Shown here: piece by piece, positions 54,997 through 63,442 of the stretch
How positions within the stretch are numbered: the stretch's first letter is position 1
Layout of the letters: every line of letters begins with the position of its first letter
Assembly: GCF_002947535.1 (NCBI RefSeq)
Contig: NZ_PUAP01000034.1
Span: 62,001-126,000 of the forward strand
DNA length: 64,000 nucleotides
Origin: Enterococcus mundtii
Lineage (GTDB): Bacteria; Bacillota; Bacilli; Lactobacillales; Enterococcaceae
Direction of reading: 5' to 3'
The notes under the pieces: model-generated
What the model was told of the DNA's origin: nothing
The model's database searches: none
Seen by the model: the letters and a program-made list of their open reading frames with translations, nothing else
Made by a program: the position numbers and the translations under genes

Positions 54997-56493
54997 ATGA
55001 GAGAATATTTTTTTAATTATAAAGAAAATGAAATTATCCAGTTTTTCCAATACTGTTATATAAATAAAAAAGACTATTATCCCAAAAAAAGTATTCAAGA
55101 AGCACTGAACATTTCAGAATACCGTTACAAAGCAATCGGCCACCGAGTAGAAGAAATAAAAGCACAGTATCCAACTTTTGACTTCAACTATGATAAACAT
55201 GGCTTATCCATCCGTTTTTCAAAAGAATTTTTATTACTTAAAGTCTATATTCTGCTGTTTAAAGAAACTGTAGGATTTAAATTCTTACTCTCTATTTATA
55301 GAGAAGAATTTCAAAATTTATCCCATTTTTCTGAATCCGTTCATATGCACCAACAAAGTGTGCTACCTAAACTGAAACCTGTACGAACGCTATTAGGGGA
55401 ACATTCCCTTGAATATTTGTTGTTTAAGAAAAAAATCAGTGGGGAGGAATACCGTGTCCGTCATTTTTTCTTTGAACTCTTCTGGCATTTGCATGATGAA
55501 AGAGAGCCGATCATCCCTGAATATCCTGAGAGCTTCCAAGCACTTGCGGCAATGATCCACGAATATTTACCCATGCATTCTCGCGAAGATATCCGTAAAC
55601 TCTACTTATTTATGAAAATCACGCAACACCGAATAAATAATGGGCATACGATCACTAGCTTACCCACCACGATCAAAGAAGTTAGAAATCCTTTGATCTC
55701 TTATGACGTTTTCAAACAACAATTACAATCAAAAGAAATAGCCGGTCGTTTTTTCAAAAAAACATTGAATGAAACAGAGCTCAATTACCTTTACTATGTG
55801 TTCACTGTCGTGCCGACTTATACTTATCATGAAAAGGACCAGTTGCCATCTTTTCGCGACTTTTATACAGAGGAGTATCAAGAGCTCGAACGATCGATTT
55901 TTGATCAGCTATTTCAACAAACGGAACGACGATTGACAGGCCCACAGGAAAGTTTTCTTTCTCTCAACATGATTTATCGAGTGACCTATTTTCTCAGTTA
56001 TGGAAGTGATAGCTACGTGCCGCCTTACTCTGACTTGGAGTACTTCTATTATGACGATCCAACAAAAGAGCATTATTTTAAAATCGTAGACAAGATTATT
56101 CCTCAACTTCCTTTAAAAGAAGAAAAATGGCAACGGATCTTCAATAGCAAGTCCTTCCGTTTCTCGTTGTTCCAACTAGTATCGTGGGTCCTTGAAGAAC
56201 AGCTAGATTCAGTGAGAGTAGCCATACTAACTAAATACGGTAAGCTCCATAAAACAGAACTTGTCCGTTACTTAACAAAACTGAATCCTAGACCCATCGA
56301 CGTGGTGGAATACGATGAATGGCCCGAAATCATCTTTTGTGATTTTCCGTTAAAAGAAGGACAGGAAATCAATCCAAAAGCAGAAATTTATTTTATCGGT
56401 GTCAAACCAACTCCACTCCAGTGGCTCGAAATAGTGAACTTCGTTGATAATTTCCGTACGAAAAAACAATTTGGTCATTTAATCAAGGAATAA
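54997..56493 (+). CDS. Mga-family HTH transcriptional regulator
   Basis: This 498-residue protein starts at ATG 54997 after GTGGAGG. The N-terminal 120 residues hold helix-turn-helix segments (PKKSIQEALNISEYRYKAIGHRVEEI). The body is helical with PRD-like regions, and the C-terminus (about 400-490) resembles a IIB-like fold (VRVAILTKYGKLHKTELVRYLTKL). This is the layout of Mga/AtxA-type virulence regulators. It is divergent from the large WxL gene, its probable target. The last codons (LIKE-stop) overlap a palindromic repeat. Confidence 0.8.
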   Translation: MREYFFNYKENEIIQFFQYCYINKKDYYPKKSIQEALNISEYRYKAIGHRVEEIKAQYPTFDFNYDKHGLSIRFSKEFLLLKVYILLFKETVGFKFLLSIYREEFQNLSHFSESVHMHQQSVLPKLKPVRTLLGEHSLEYLLFKKKISGEEYRVRHFFFELFWHLHDEREPIIPEYPESFQALAAMIHEYLPMHSREDIRKLYLFMKITQHRINNGHTITSLPTTIKEVRNPLISYDVFKQQLQSKEIAGRFFKKTLNETELNYLYYVFTVVPTYTYHEKDQLPSFRDFYTEEYQELERSIFDQLFQQTERRLTGPQESFLSLNMIYRVTYFLSYGSDSYVPPYSDLEYFYYDDPTKEHYFKIVDKIIPQLPLKEEKWQRIFNSKSFRFSLFQLVSWVLEEQLDSVRVAILTKYGKLHKTELVRYLTKLNPRPIDVVEYDEWPEIIFCDFPLKEGQEINPKAEIYFIGVKPTPLQWLEIVNFVDNFRTKKQFGHLIKE

Positions 56494-56577
56494 GCAGCAA
56501 AAATCCAAAAATATGAGAAGCTATTTTCGGTTTTTGCTGCTTATTCCTCGGAGTTGTGCGCTTCTGTCACAACCTCC
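56487..56577. repeat. Palindromic repeat copy K overlapping the Mga gene stop codon
   Basis: Perfect 17-bp arms GGAATAAGCAGCAAAAA and TTTTTGCTGCTTATTCC are followed by the type-4 head in reverse (cgcttctgtcacaacct). The TAA stop at 56491-56493 lies within the left arm. It is closely related to copy A near esxA, and acts as terminator for the regulator gene. Confidence 0.85.
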
Positions 56578-56675
56578 TACTCTAGCTAAAATCTTGATGT
56601 TCAAAAATGACGATCAATTAACTGCTTATCAAACGAAAGGGCAGTAACGTTGATAAATTTTTGGAGAGTACTCAG

Positions 56676-57461
56676 TTACGTACGCCAGACGAAAATCAAG
56701 AATAACATAGCAACAAGAACTATAAGCAAAAGCGGCAGGATAAATTCAATAAGATATTGTTTATCCTTCGCTTGTTTGACGACTTCTGCCTCTTGTTCAA
56801 ATGGTTCGATCAGTGCTTTTTCTTCATGCACTTTTTTAGCTTCTACAAATATACGGTAAGGTGTTTGCTCTTCCTGTCTACAAGTAACTAGAAAAAGAAT
56901 CTCTGCGCCTCTATCAGCTAACTTGTCCGCTTCTGTTTCTTTGATCAACGATGTTTTTTCCACCTTGTATTGATAGTAATCATTTAGGTACTGGATATAA
57001 ATCGAATTACCTTTCTTCAATTCTTCGATTCGAGCAAAAAGTAGCTGATAAGCGCCTGCGTGATGACCGATTAGTGTCAGCGAACTCAACTCTGGTTCAC
57101 GCTGTGGAAACAAACTAACTACTCCATCAATCAGATGGTCTGTTGTCAAACCAAGAAAGATCGGTTGTGAAATCTCTACTTTAGGAATAACGATTTGACC
57201 GATAGCAACGTCGCTTGTTTTTTGCGTCGCTCCAATGACATCTTGGATATTCAATGCTTTGACCTCTTCTGGTGGTGGAACATTTTCTGGCACTTGGTAG
57301 CGGATCGCTGTGCGCGCCAATTGTGAATGAGTCGCTATCAGAAAATATTTGGAGAAAGGAACAGCAACCAGGCTTACAGCAAGTAGTACTAAGATACTGA
57401 TCAGTATCTTCAATCTTTGATTGTTTGAACGACCTCTCCTTTTCCTCCAATCAGCCATCAT
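56676..57461 (-). CDS. Sortase (class C-like, two membrane segments)
   Basis: This 261-residue protein has an N-terminal membrane helix (about 18-38) and a C-terminal one (about 238-258), the topology of class C sortases. Catalytic residues are His near 134 in LIGHHAG, Cys near 192 in FLVTCRQ and Arg near 202 in PYRIFV. It joins surface proteins to the wall or to each other. It closes the csc-like operon, so the small LPxTG-like protein at 63443 is a natural substrate. The start codon overlaps the stop of a 53-aa ORF. Confidence 0.88.
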   Translation of the reverse strand: MMADWRKRRGRSNNQRLKILISILVLLAVSLVAVPFSKYFLIATHSQLARTAIRYQVPENVPPPEEVKALNIQDVIGATQKTSDVAIGQIVIPKVEISQPIFLGLTTDHLIDGVVSLFPQREPELSSLTLIGHHAGAYQLLFARIEELKKGNSIYIQYLNDYYQYKVEKTSLIKETEADKLADRGAEILFLVTCRQEEQTPYRIFVEAKKVHEEKALIEPFEQEAEVVKQAKDKQYLIEFILPLLLIVLVAMLFLIFVWRT

Positions 57462-57612
57462 AGTTCCCTTGATCCATTAAATATTTGATCCCTTCAAGAT
57501 TTTCCTGTGTCAAGTGCACGCTTTGTAATTTATCGGCTAGACCACCGTTTATCCACCCGTGTAGGTCTTCCAGTCCTTTAAAGAAACATGCTTTAAAACA
57601 AACTTTTATCAT
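57451..57612 (-). CDS. 53-aa small protein coupled to sortase
   Basis: The reading frame ATG 57612 to TGA 57451 encodes 53 residues (MIKVCFKACFFKGLEDLHGW ... KYLMDQGNYDG). Two Cys lie in the first ten positions, with an amphipathic helix after them. A weak ribosome site (AGGGAT) is nine to ten bases upstream. The stop overlaps the sortase start by 11 bases, suggesting translational coupling. Function unknown; it could simply couple translation to the sortase. Similar proteins elsewhere cannot be checked here. Confidence 0.5.
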   Translation of the reverse strand: MIKVCFKACFFKGLEDLHGWINGGLADKLQSVHLTQENLEGIKYLMDQGNYDG

Positions 57613-57647
57613 CAAACATCATCCCTGTTTTTATCGATTCATTCTTA

Positions 57648-58136
57648 CTAGTACCGCTTGATCTCTTTGGTGACGTAGCTTTCCCCGTCTAACCGTCCCA
57701 TACCAAAGAGCATTTTTCCAGACAATGCTGCTAGCATTATCCCCGTATTCGTTTTTCCCACTCTTGCGTCTTCACCCATCCCAGCGGTCGATTTGCTTCT
57801 CTTATTTAGGACCACACGCTCCACCGGATGAAAGAAATCCTCTTTTTTCACTACTTTTGTCTTATTATCATGTTTCTTTGTAGATTCCCCTTGAGATCGT
57901 GGCGCTTTTCTCTCTGCTTTTTCTTCTTTAGAAGAAGGAGTTGTTTCTTCATCTGGAAGCGACACACGCTCCGGATTTTTAGGAGAAACAGACTCTGAAG
58001 GATTGATTGGATTGAGTATCTCTTCCTCCGTTGCAGCAATCGTACGATCTCCATGAATAATAAGAGCAAAAAATAAACTGGCATAAAGATAGCTTTTACT
58101 AAATCTACGAAGAGATATTTTCTGAATTTTTCTCAT
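57648..58136 (-). CDS. Small secreted protein of the csc-like operon, unknown function
   Basis: This 162-residue protein starts at ATG 58136 (GGAAG upstream), inside the end of the regulator gene. Residues 1-32 are a signal peptide (ending TIAA). A Ser/Pro/Glu/Lys-rich disordered middle follows. The last 45 residues (GEDARVGKTNTG, a short hydrophobic stretch, then a charged tail) look like a weak or decayed sorting signal. I recognise no family. Co-expression with the sortase and WxL genes suggests a wall-associated accessory. Confidence 0.6.
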   Translation of the reverse strand: MRKIQKISLRRFSKSYLYASLFFALIIHGDRTIAATEEEILNPINPSESVSPKNPERVSLPDEETTPSSKEEKAERKAPRSQGESTKKHDNKTKVVKKEDFFHPVERVVLNKRSKSTAGMGEDARVGKTNTGIMLAALSGKMLFGMGRLDGESYVTKEIKRY

Positions 58137-59583
58137 GATTCTTCCCACACTTCTGTATTTTTACACTTACGATCAAATCACCTAATTTTTCCCAATCAGA
58201 AGCTGTAGGAGGAGATAACCAAATCACTTGATGTCGCTTACTTTGCAACTTCAACATATCTGAAATACAAATATCCGCTGTTTCCTCTGATTCTCCTACG
58301 AAAGATTCAATATTCAACTTACCGAAAGCATCCACTTGTTCTTGAATGTAGCGGCTGTAACTTTCTCCAAAAGAAAAATCAATGGCGATCCTCACTTTTG
58401 GTGAAAGAAGTTCAATCGGTAAAGTTGCCAAAAAAAGAAAAATATATTCTTTTGCTAACTCATGGTAATTTGCTCGAACTGTCTCTACACACCACTCCAA
58501 CTCCAATAATTCTTGCACGATTCGATAAGCGAGCGCTTCAGCTAACTGATAGTTTTCTTTGATAAACGAAAAATGTTGAATCGTTGAATTTTCAAAGTTT
58601 GTACGCTTCTGAAAAATCAGCTTGTTATGGATCAGCGAAAGCTCATCGATTACCTCACGCGTTTCACCCCATGAAACAACGTCTTGAAATTCTGCAATGA
58701 CACTGCTGATCACTTTTTCATTGAGAGAGGTCATCACTTCTGTTTCTATCAGTCTACAAGACGACGACAAATTCTCACTGCCGATAAAATACAAAAGTTC
58801 GTAAATCTCTGCTTCTTGCAAATGTTGAAAATATGGACTTAAAACCGTCATGATCTTTTGTACCAGTCCTTCATTCTGCACAGTAGATACAGTTGTTTCT
58901 CCTTGATGGCCAAAATAGTTGCGCACCTTCAAAACAAATAAGCGATATAATAGCTTTACCTGTTGTGAATTTGAAAGATCCTCTTCAAGAAAGTGCGTGA
59001 TTTGGCGAAGCTGGTTGATGATTTCACTTAATTCTTCTTTCATGCTTTCAGTAAAAGGATAGGCATTTACTCCGTATAGCGTGTAATAATAGCCATATAA
59101 AAACGATTGAATATCTCTTTCTTTACCGATAAACTGACAACTGCTAGAAATCTCTATTGCAAAAATCTTCAACAGCTCATTTACTTTTGACATGATCTTA
59201 TAAACCGTTGCTCTGGAAGCATATAATACGTCTTCTAAATCAAAGGTATTTTCCACTTGTTCCATAAGTACAGCCTTTATCAAGGGAGTCAAGGTACTTC
59301 GACTCGCATAACAACTGATCAAACAAGAGATATTCGCAAATGTTTTCCGCGTATATTTCACAGTCTTCGGTTTTACTCCGGTTTCTATGAGGAACTGATC
59401 CGTCAAATCAAACTCTTTCAAATCCTCTTGGACATCTTTTATACAACTTTCAAGCTCATATCTATTCATCTTCAGTTCCTCCATCACAGTCGCTTGTAAC
59501 AGAGGAACAGAAGCATTGGCATCTAAATAAAAGAGTAATTTCAGTCTGCCTATTGATTTTTTATCTAGAAATTCCAACATCAT
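58105..59583 (-). CDS. Mga-like helix-turn-helix regulator of the csc-like operon
   Basis: This 492-residue cytosolic protein has no signal peptide. Two helix-turn-helix regions lie in the first 160 residues (LLQATVMEELKMNRYELESCIKDV and LEDVLYASRATVYKIMSKVNELL). A helical PRD-like centre and a C-terminal segment around 400-485 follow, with the character of a IIB-like domain. This matches the Mga/AtxA group, though similarity to the other regulator in the window is low. It sits inside the surface-protein operon, between the DUF916 gene and the small secreted protein, and probably regulates this cluster. Confidence 0.78.
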   Translation of the reverse strand: MMLEFLDKKSIGRLKLLFYLDANASVPLLQATVMEELKMNRYELESCIKDVQEDLKEFDLTDQFLIETGVKPKTVKYTRKTFANISCLISCYASRSTLTPLIKAVLMEQVENTFDLEDVLYASRATVYKIMSKVNELLKIFAIEISSSCQFIGKERDIQSFLYGYYYTLYGVNAYPFTESMKEELSEIINQLRQITHFLEEDLSNSQQVKLLYRLFVLKVRNYFGHQGETTVSTVQNEGLVQKIMTVLSPYFQHLQEAEIYELLYFIGSENLSSSCRLIETEVMTSLNEKVISSVIAEFQDVVSWGETREVIDELSLIHNKLIFQKRTNFENSTIQHFSFIKENYQLAEALAYRIVQELLELEWCVETVRANYHELAKEYIFLFLATLPIELLSPKVRIAIDFSFGESYSRYIQEQVDAFGKLNIESFVGESEETADICISDMLKLQSKRHQVIWLSPPTASDWEKLGDLIVSVKIQKCGKNHEKNSENISS

Positions 59584-59617
59584 TTTGTATCACCATTTTC
59601 TAATTGACAGCATTGAT

Positions 59618-60763
59618 TTACGGCAATGAGATCTTATCTTCTTCGTCTTCTTCCTTCTTTTTGCGTCGTTTCCATAAAATAAAGAATAAGATGAAGGCAA
59701 GCAATGCTAGAAGGATGCCCCCAATCAAGAAGTAAATCCAAGTATTATCTTTTTCGATCGTCACATCTTTTGCATTTAATTCTTTCGCTTTTTCAGCAGT
59801 AATCGTAAAATCTTTTTCAAAATGCCATTTGTAGAGATAATGAACGTCCGTTTCTTTGCCCTCTTGATTTTTTTCTGTTTGGACATACTCTCCACTAGGA
59901 TCTTTTTGCCCATACACATCCATGGCTAATTGGTACGTCCCCGCCTTCATCGGTTTGGATGGATTACCACTATCCAACATCCCTTGATTACTGATTGCAA
60001 TAGGGTAATCAAAGTTGGTATTTGGTGCCATTTGCATCATTTCTTTGACTGAAGTGAACGTCATACTTGGATCATCGATGTTGGTTACTGTTGCGTCCAC
60101 TTTCATTTGATTCAAATAACCCATTTCTGAATTTTGAAGATTCGTATTGATGACATTCCGAGCATTGACTTGAGAAGGAGTCACATGATTCAAAGTTAAT
60201 GAGGGCGCAACTTTTGTTTTTGTTTGTTGCAGTAATAGTGCTTCTACGTAACTAAATTCGTTTTTTAGAGAAACCCCTTTTTTATCTTTTGAAGAAGAGT
60301 CCGTTTCAGAAGATTTTTGCTTGAATGTCAAGCCACCCGCGATTACACCATCAAATGTTTCAGATGGCATCGTTACCTCAATGGCTACGTCTGTTTGAGA
60401 GTTCGGCTGTAAGACTACTTCCTTCGGCATCTTCACATGATCCGCTAAATCAAACTTTAACGTTTTATCTATTTTGTTTTCACTTGGACTGTATTCCACT
60501 ACACCATTGATATTGGTCGTTGCACTTGCTACATTAGCTTCGACCGTCACTACTTTATCTGTTGAATTGTCCAGTAATACATGGATTGTCTGTTTCTGTC
60601 CAGGTGTCATCAATAAATCAAAATAAGAGACCTCTTCTGCTTGGTTTTCCGGTAAGACGGGTGTCATTGAGAATTGAAACTCATTTGCCTTGACGACTTT
60701 ACTACCTATCACCATCGTCATTACCATTACGAACGTCATTAAATAAAATTTTGCCCTTTTCAC
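59618..60763 (-). CDS. DUF916/DUF3324 WxL-interacting surface protein (CscA-like)
   Basis: The start is taken as GTG 60763 (AAGGAG 11 bases upstream); the longer frame to 60844 runs through a terminator. The 381-residue protein has a signal peptide (about 1-28, ending VKA). A DUF916 domain follows (EFQFSMTPVLPENQ ... FDGVIAGGLTF), then a DUF3324 domain. A single C-terminal membrane helix with a Lys/Arg/Glu-rich tail anchors it. Proteins of this type partner WxL proteins at the surface. It follows three WxL genes in the same direction. Confidence 0.9.
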   Translation of the reverse strand: MKRAKFYLMTFVMVMTMVIGSKVVKANEFQFSMTPVLPENQAEEVSYFDLLMTPGQKQTIHVLLDNSTDKVVTVEANVASATTNINGVVEYSPSENKIDKTLKFDLADHVKMPKEVVLQPNSQTDVAIEVTMPSETFDGVIAGGLTFKQKSSETDSSSKDKKGVSLKNEFSYVEALLLQQTKTKVAPSLTLNHVTPSQVNARNVINTNLQNSEMGYLNQMKVDATVTNIDDPSMTFTSVKEMMQMAPNTNFDYPIAISNQGMLDSGNPSKPMKAGTYQLAMDVYGQKDPSGEYVQTEKNQEGKETDVHYLYKWHFEKDFTITAEKAKELNAKDVTIEKDNTWIYFLIGGILLALLAFILFFILWKRRKKKEEDEEDKISLP

Positions 60764-60802
60764 TATTGCTGTTCTCTCCTTAATTTCTATAAATAGAAAA
60801 GC

Positions 60803-60845
60803 TGTGTCAAAAGCTTGCCCAACGTTCGGATAAGCCTTTGACACA
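60803..60845 (-). terminator. Partial terminator between WxL genes and the DUF916 gene
   Basis: 14-bp arms with one mismatch (TGTGTCAAAAGCTT and AAGCCTTTGACACA) surround a 15-base loop, with only a short T-run on the minus strand. It would reduce but not stop transcription into the downstream genes. The 60846-60993 stretch is otherwise featureless. Confidence 0.65.
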
Positions 60846-60993
60846 TTCTCTTCTTTTTGAAGCTGAATTTTCCCAATAATATCTTATTCAAAAATGATAG
60901 AGGCTAACGAAAAAAGGTGGGGGGATTTTCGAATTCCTCATTCATGTTCCAAATCTGAGCATTTCTGGGTTTACATGTGTTTTTTAAAATATC

Positions 60994-61746
60994 TTAGTTA
61001 GCTGGTGTATCACTTAATGACCAAGTCATTGTTGCTTTATAGTCACTTGCTAACTTTGTTGACGCACCTGGAACTTCTAATTTTACAGATGAATCTTTTG
61101 TTGTATCTGAACCAAAATCTACTAAGCTTGTTCCAGCACCATTTCCATCAGTTGCTCCCATGACTACGTCTGATTGTACATTTGGATCTAATGTTGTAAT
61201 TGCTTTTACTTTATCAGCAGGTGTTTTAGATGCTGAAACAATCGATGCATTAGTCAAATAAACTTTCGCGCCCTCTAAAATCTCACCTGCTTTACCAGCA
61301 GTAGCCGCATCTGTTGAAGCAAAATCACTTACTTTGACTGTTAAACCCCATCCAGCTAATGAACCACGATTATCGGTTACTTGAACGTAGTTTGGTCCAG
61401 TTTTGACATTTCCAGCTGCATCTTTGTATTTTTGAGCGGCTGCGTTGTAAACTTTGTCTACAGATGTGATCTCTTGTGTACCAAAATCAAATGATGAAGC
61501 AAAGTCAATCGATAATGGTCCTGGCGTACCTGGAACGACTGGGATAGTTGGATCAGGATTTTCAGGAATGACCGGCTGAGTTGGGTTCAATGGATCAATT
61601 GGGTCAGTTACACTAGCTGATGGAGTATATTTGATTGAACCATACGCACCATATGATGCTACTTCGTCTGCTGATACTGTTGTAGCCACGCCAGTTGCGA
61701 TCATTGTTGCTAGTAAAGCTGTAGTATATAATGTGATTTTTTTCAT
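60994..61746 (-). CDS. WxL-domain surface protein
   Basis: This 250-residue protein has a signal peptide (ending VSA, about 26). A Pro/Asp/Asn-rich linker with DP-N-P repeats follows, then a WxL domain. That domain begins LSIDFASSFDFG, has the first motif LAGWGLTV and ends MTWSLSDTPAN. It binds peptidoglycan non-covalently. AAAGGAG precedes ATG 61746. It is the last of three paralogous WxL genes that share the same linker and domain plan. Confidence 0.92.
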   Translation of the reverse strand: MKKITLYTTALLATMIATGVATTVSADEVASYGAYGSIKYTPSASVTDPIDPLNPTQPVIPENPDPTIPVVPGTPGPLSIDFASSFDFGTQEITSVDKVYNAAAQKYKDAAGNVKTGPNYVQVTDNRGSLAGWGLTVKVSDFASTDAATAGKAGEILEGAKVYLTNASIVSASKTPADKVKAITTLDPNVQSDVVMGATDGNGAGTSLVDFGSDTTKDSSVKLEVPGASTKLASDYKATMTWSLSDTPAN

Positions 61747-61777
61747 GTGAATTTTCTCCTTTAAGTTGACGATATTG

Positions 61778-62554
61778 TTATTTGTTTGTTGGCAGATCTG
61801 AAAGAATCCAGACCAAATTTGTTTGATAGCTCACTGGATCTTTAGGTGTCGCTCCAGGAACAAACAATTGAATGGCAGAAGTAAAGGTTGTATTTACTTC
61901 CTCTCCTTCAATTATTTCCTTTTTTTCGAATAAATCTGTCATATCTCCCCAGCGTGTAACCCATGTTCCAGCGCCTTGATCAATCTCAGCGCTAGTGATC
62001 ATACTTTCTTGATTCGGAACCATTCCTAGTGCTTCATAAGCAGTAGGTTGCGGGGAGTTGCTGTTACTTACCAGCTTGGGTTTCAGGAAAAACAAGGTTG
62101 CCCCTGTTAGTTCTTTGTATTGTGTAGCCTCTTCTGCACGGAACTGGTGGGTTTCTTTTACCTTTAGCGTCCAGCCAGCCAATGTTCCACGATTATCTGT
62201 CACTTGAACAAAGTTCGGTGTGATCAAGCTAGGATCATTGAAGTACCTTTGCGCTTGCGCAGCATAATACTCGTCTTTATTGGAAATCTTATTTATCCCA
62301 AAATCCAAACTACTAGCAAAATCAATCGATAACGCGCCTCCGGTCCCAGGCTCAGGTCTAGAGCCATCAGGATTCATCGGATCAACTGGAATCTCTGGAT
62401 TGGTAGGATCTACAGGAAGTGTCGGTTCTTTTGATGATCGGAATTTTACCGCATCATACCCTCCTATATCATCGTGCTGCTCTGCATAAACCATTTGACA
62501 GGAGAGAGCAATAAACAATGTCGAAAGTACGCTTGCTAATAAAAACTTCTTCAT
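61778..62554 (-). CDS. WxL-domain surface protein
   Basis: This 258-residue protein has a signal peptide (ending VYA, about 24), DPxNPxIPVDP linker repeats, and a WxL domain (LSIDFASSLDFG, LAGWTLKV, LVWILSDLPTN). The terminal motif is W-I-L rather than the more common W-S-L of its neighbours. AGGAGG precedes ATG 62554. Confidence 0.92.
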   Translation of the reverse strand: MKKFLLASVLSTLFIALSCQMVYAEQHDDIGGYDAVKFRSSKEPTLPVDPTNPEIPVDPMNPDGSRPEPGTGGALSIDFASSLDFGINKISNKDEYYAAQAQRYFNDPSLITPNFVQVTDNRGTLAGWTLKVKETHQFRAEEATQYKELTGATLFFLKPKLVSNSNSPQPTAYEALGMVPNQESMITSAEIDQGAGTWVTRWGDMTDLFEKKEIIEGEEVNTTFTSAIQLFVPGATPKDPVSYQTNLVWILSDLPTNK

Positions 62555-62589
62555 CTAATCCTCCTTCCTTAGAAAATATCTGAATGTAT

Positions 62590-63411
62590 TTAGTTTGCTG
62601 GAGTGTCGGATAATGTCCAATTAAGATTGGTCGTATAAGTCCCCGCTTTTTTCACTGTTGCACCTGGTACACATAACGTAATTGGTGATTTTGTTGCTAC
62701 AGCATCTCCAGTTGTCGCTGCTGAATCATAATCAGTTGGTTTACCTAGACCATAGATCCAAGTACCCATCCCTTGATTTTTATCCGCAGATACAATCACT
62801 GTAGCCGCAGTAGAAACATTGTACATACCTGTATTTACTTCTTCAGGATAAATCGATGAATCCGTTCCTTTTTCTGTGTTCACATGACCACCACTAAAGG
62901 CTAGTTGTGCTCCTGTCAAGTAATCCCCCACTTCAGCGCTACCTTCATCGGTCACCGTTGGATCGACAGTATCTAAATGGAACTGTGAATCTGTCGCAAC
63001 TGACAATGTCCATCCCGCAAAATTCCCACGTGTATCAGTTACCTGTACATAGTTCTCAGCAGTCTTTCCACTAGCAAATGCTTGAGGATGTGCATAATAA
63101 GTCTCTTCTTTTGATGAAATGGATTGTTTACCAAAAGCTAAAGATGAAGCAAAGTCAATTGATAATGGGCCACCTGTACCAGGTCCCGGAGGATTTGTCG
63201 GATCAGTTGGATCAATCGGTACTACCGGAATGCTTGTATCTGGATCTTCCGGATCAACCGGAGGTGTAACGGTCGTTCCTTGTTTGAATTCGACTGAAGA
63301 TTTTGAATCATACTGTCCAGCAGTAGCTGCACCGACCAGCGTTGTGCCATATGTAGAAATGATCCCAACGCCAACAATAATTGCTAAAGAATATTTTTTA
63401 ATATTTTTCAT
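62590..63411 (-). CDS. WxL-domain surface protein
   Basis: This 273-residue protein has a signal peptide (about 1-29), an acidic Pro-rich linker (DPEDPDTSIPVVPIDPTDP) and a WxL domain (LSIDFASSLAFG, FAGWTLSV, LNWTLSDTPAN). The closest purine-rich ribosome site (AAAGGA) is about 15 bases from ATG 63411, further than usual, so expression may be low or the leader folded. It is the first WxL gene of the cluster. Confidence 0.9.
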   Translation of the reverse strand: MKNIKKYSLAIIVGVGIISTYGTTLVGAATAGQYDSKSSVEFKQGTTVTPPVDPEDPDTSIPVVPIDPTDPTNPPGPGTGGPLSIDFASSLAFGKQSISSKEETYYAHPQAFASGKTAENYVQVTDTRGNFAGWTLSVATDSQFHLDTVDPTVTDEGSAEVGDYLTGAQLAFSGGHVNTEKGTDSSIYPEEVNTGMYNVSTAATVIVSADKNQGMGTWIYGLGKPTDYDSAATTGDAVATKSPITLCVPGATVKKAGTYTTNLNWTLSDTPAN

Positions 63412-63442
63412 TTTTTATTTTTATATTCCTTTCTTTTTTTGG

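Noticed and set aside
60764-60844. N-terminal extension of the DUF916/DUF3324 protein
   Set aside because: It would read through a terminator hairpin and place the signal peptide internally; GTG 60763 with AAGGAG upstream fits better.
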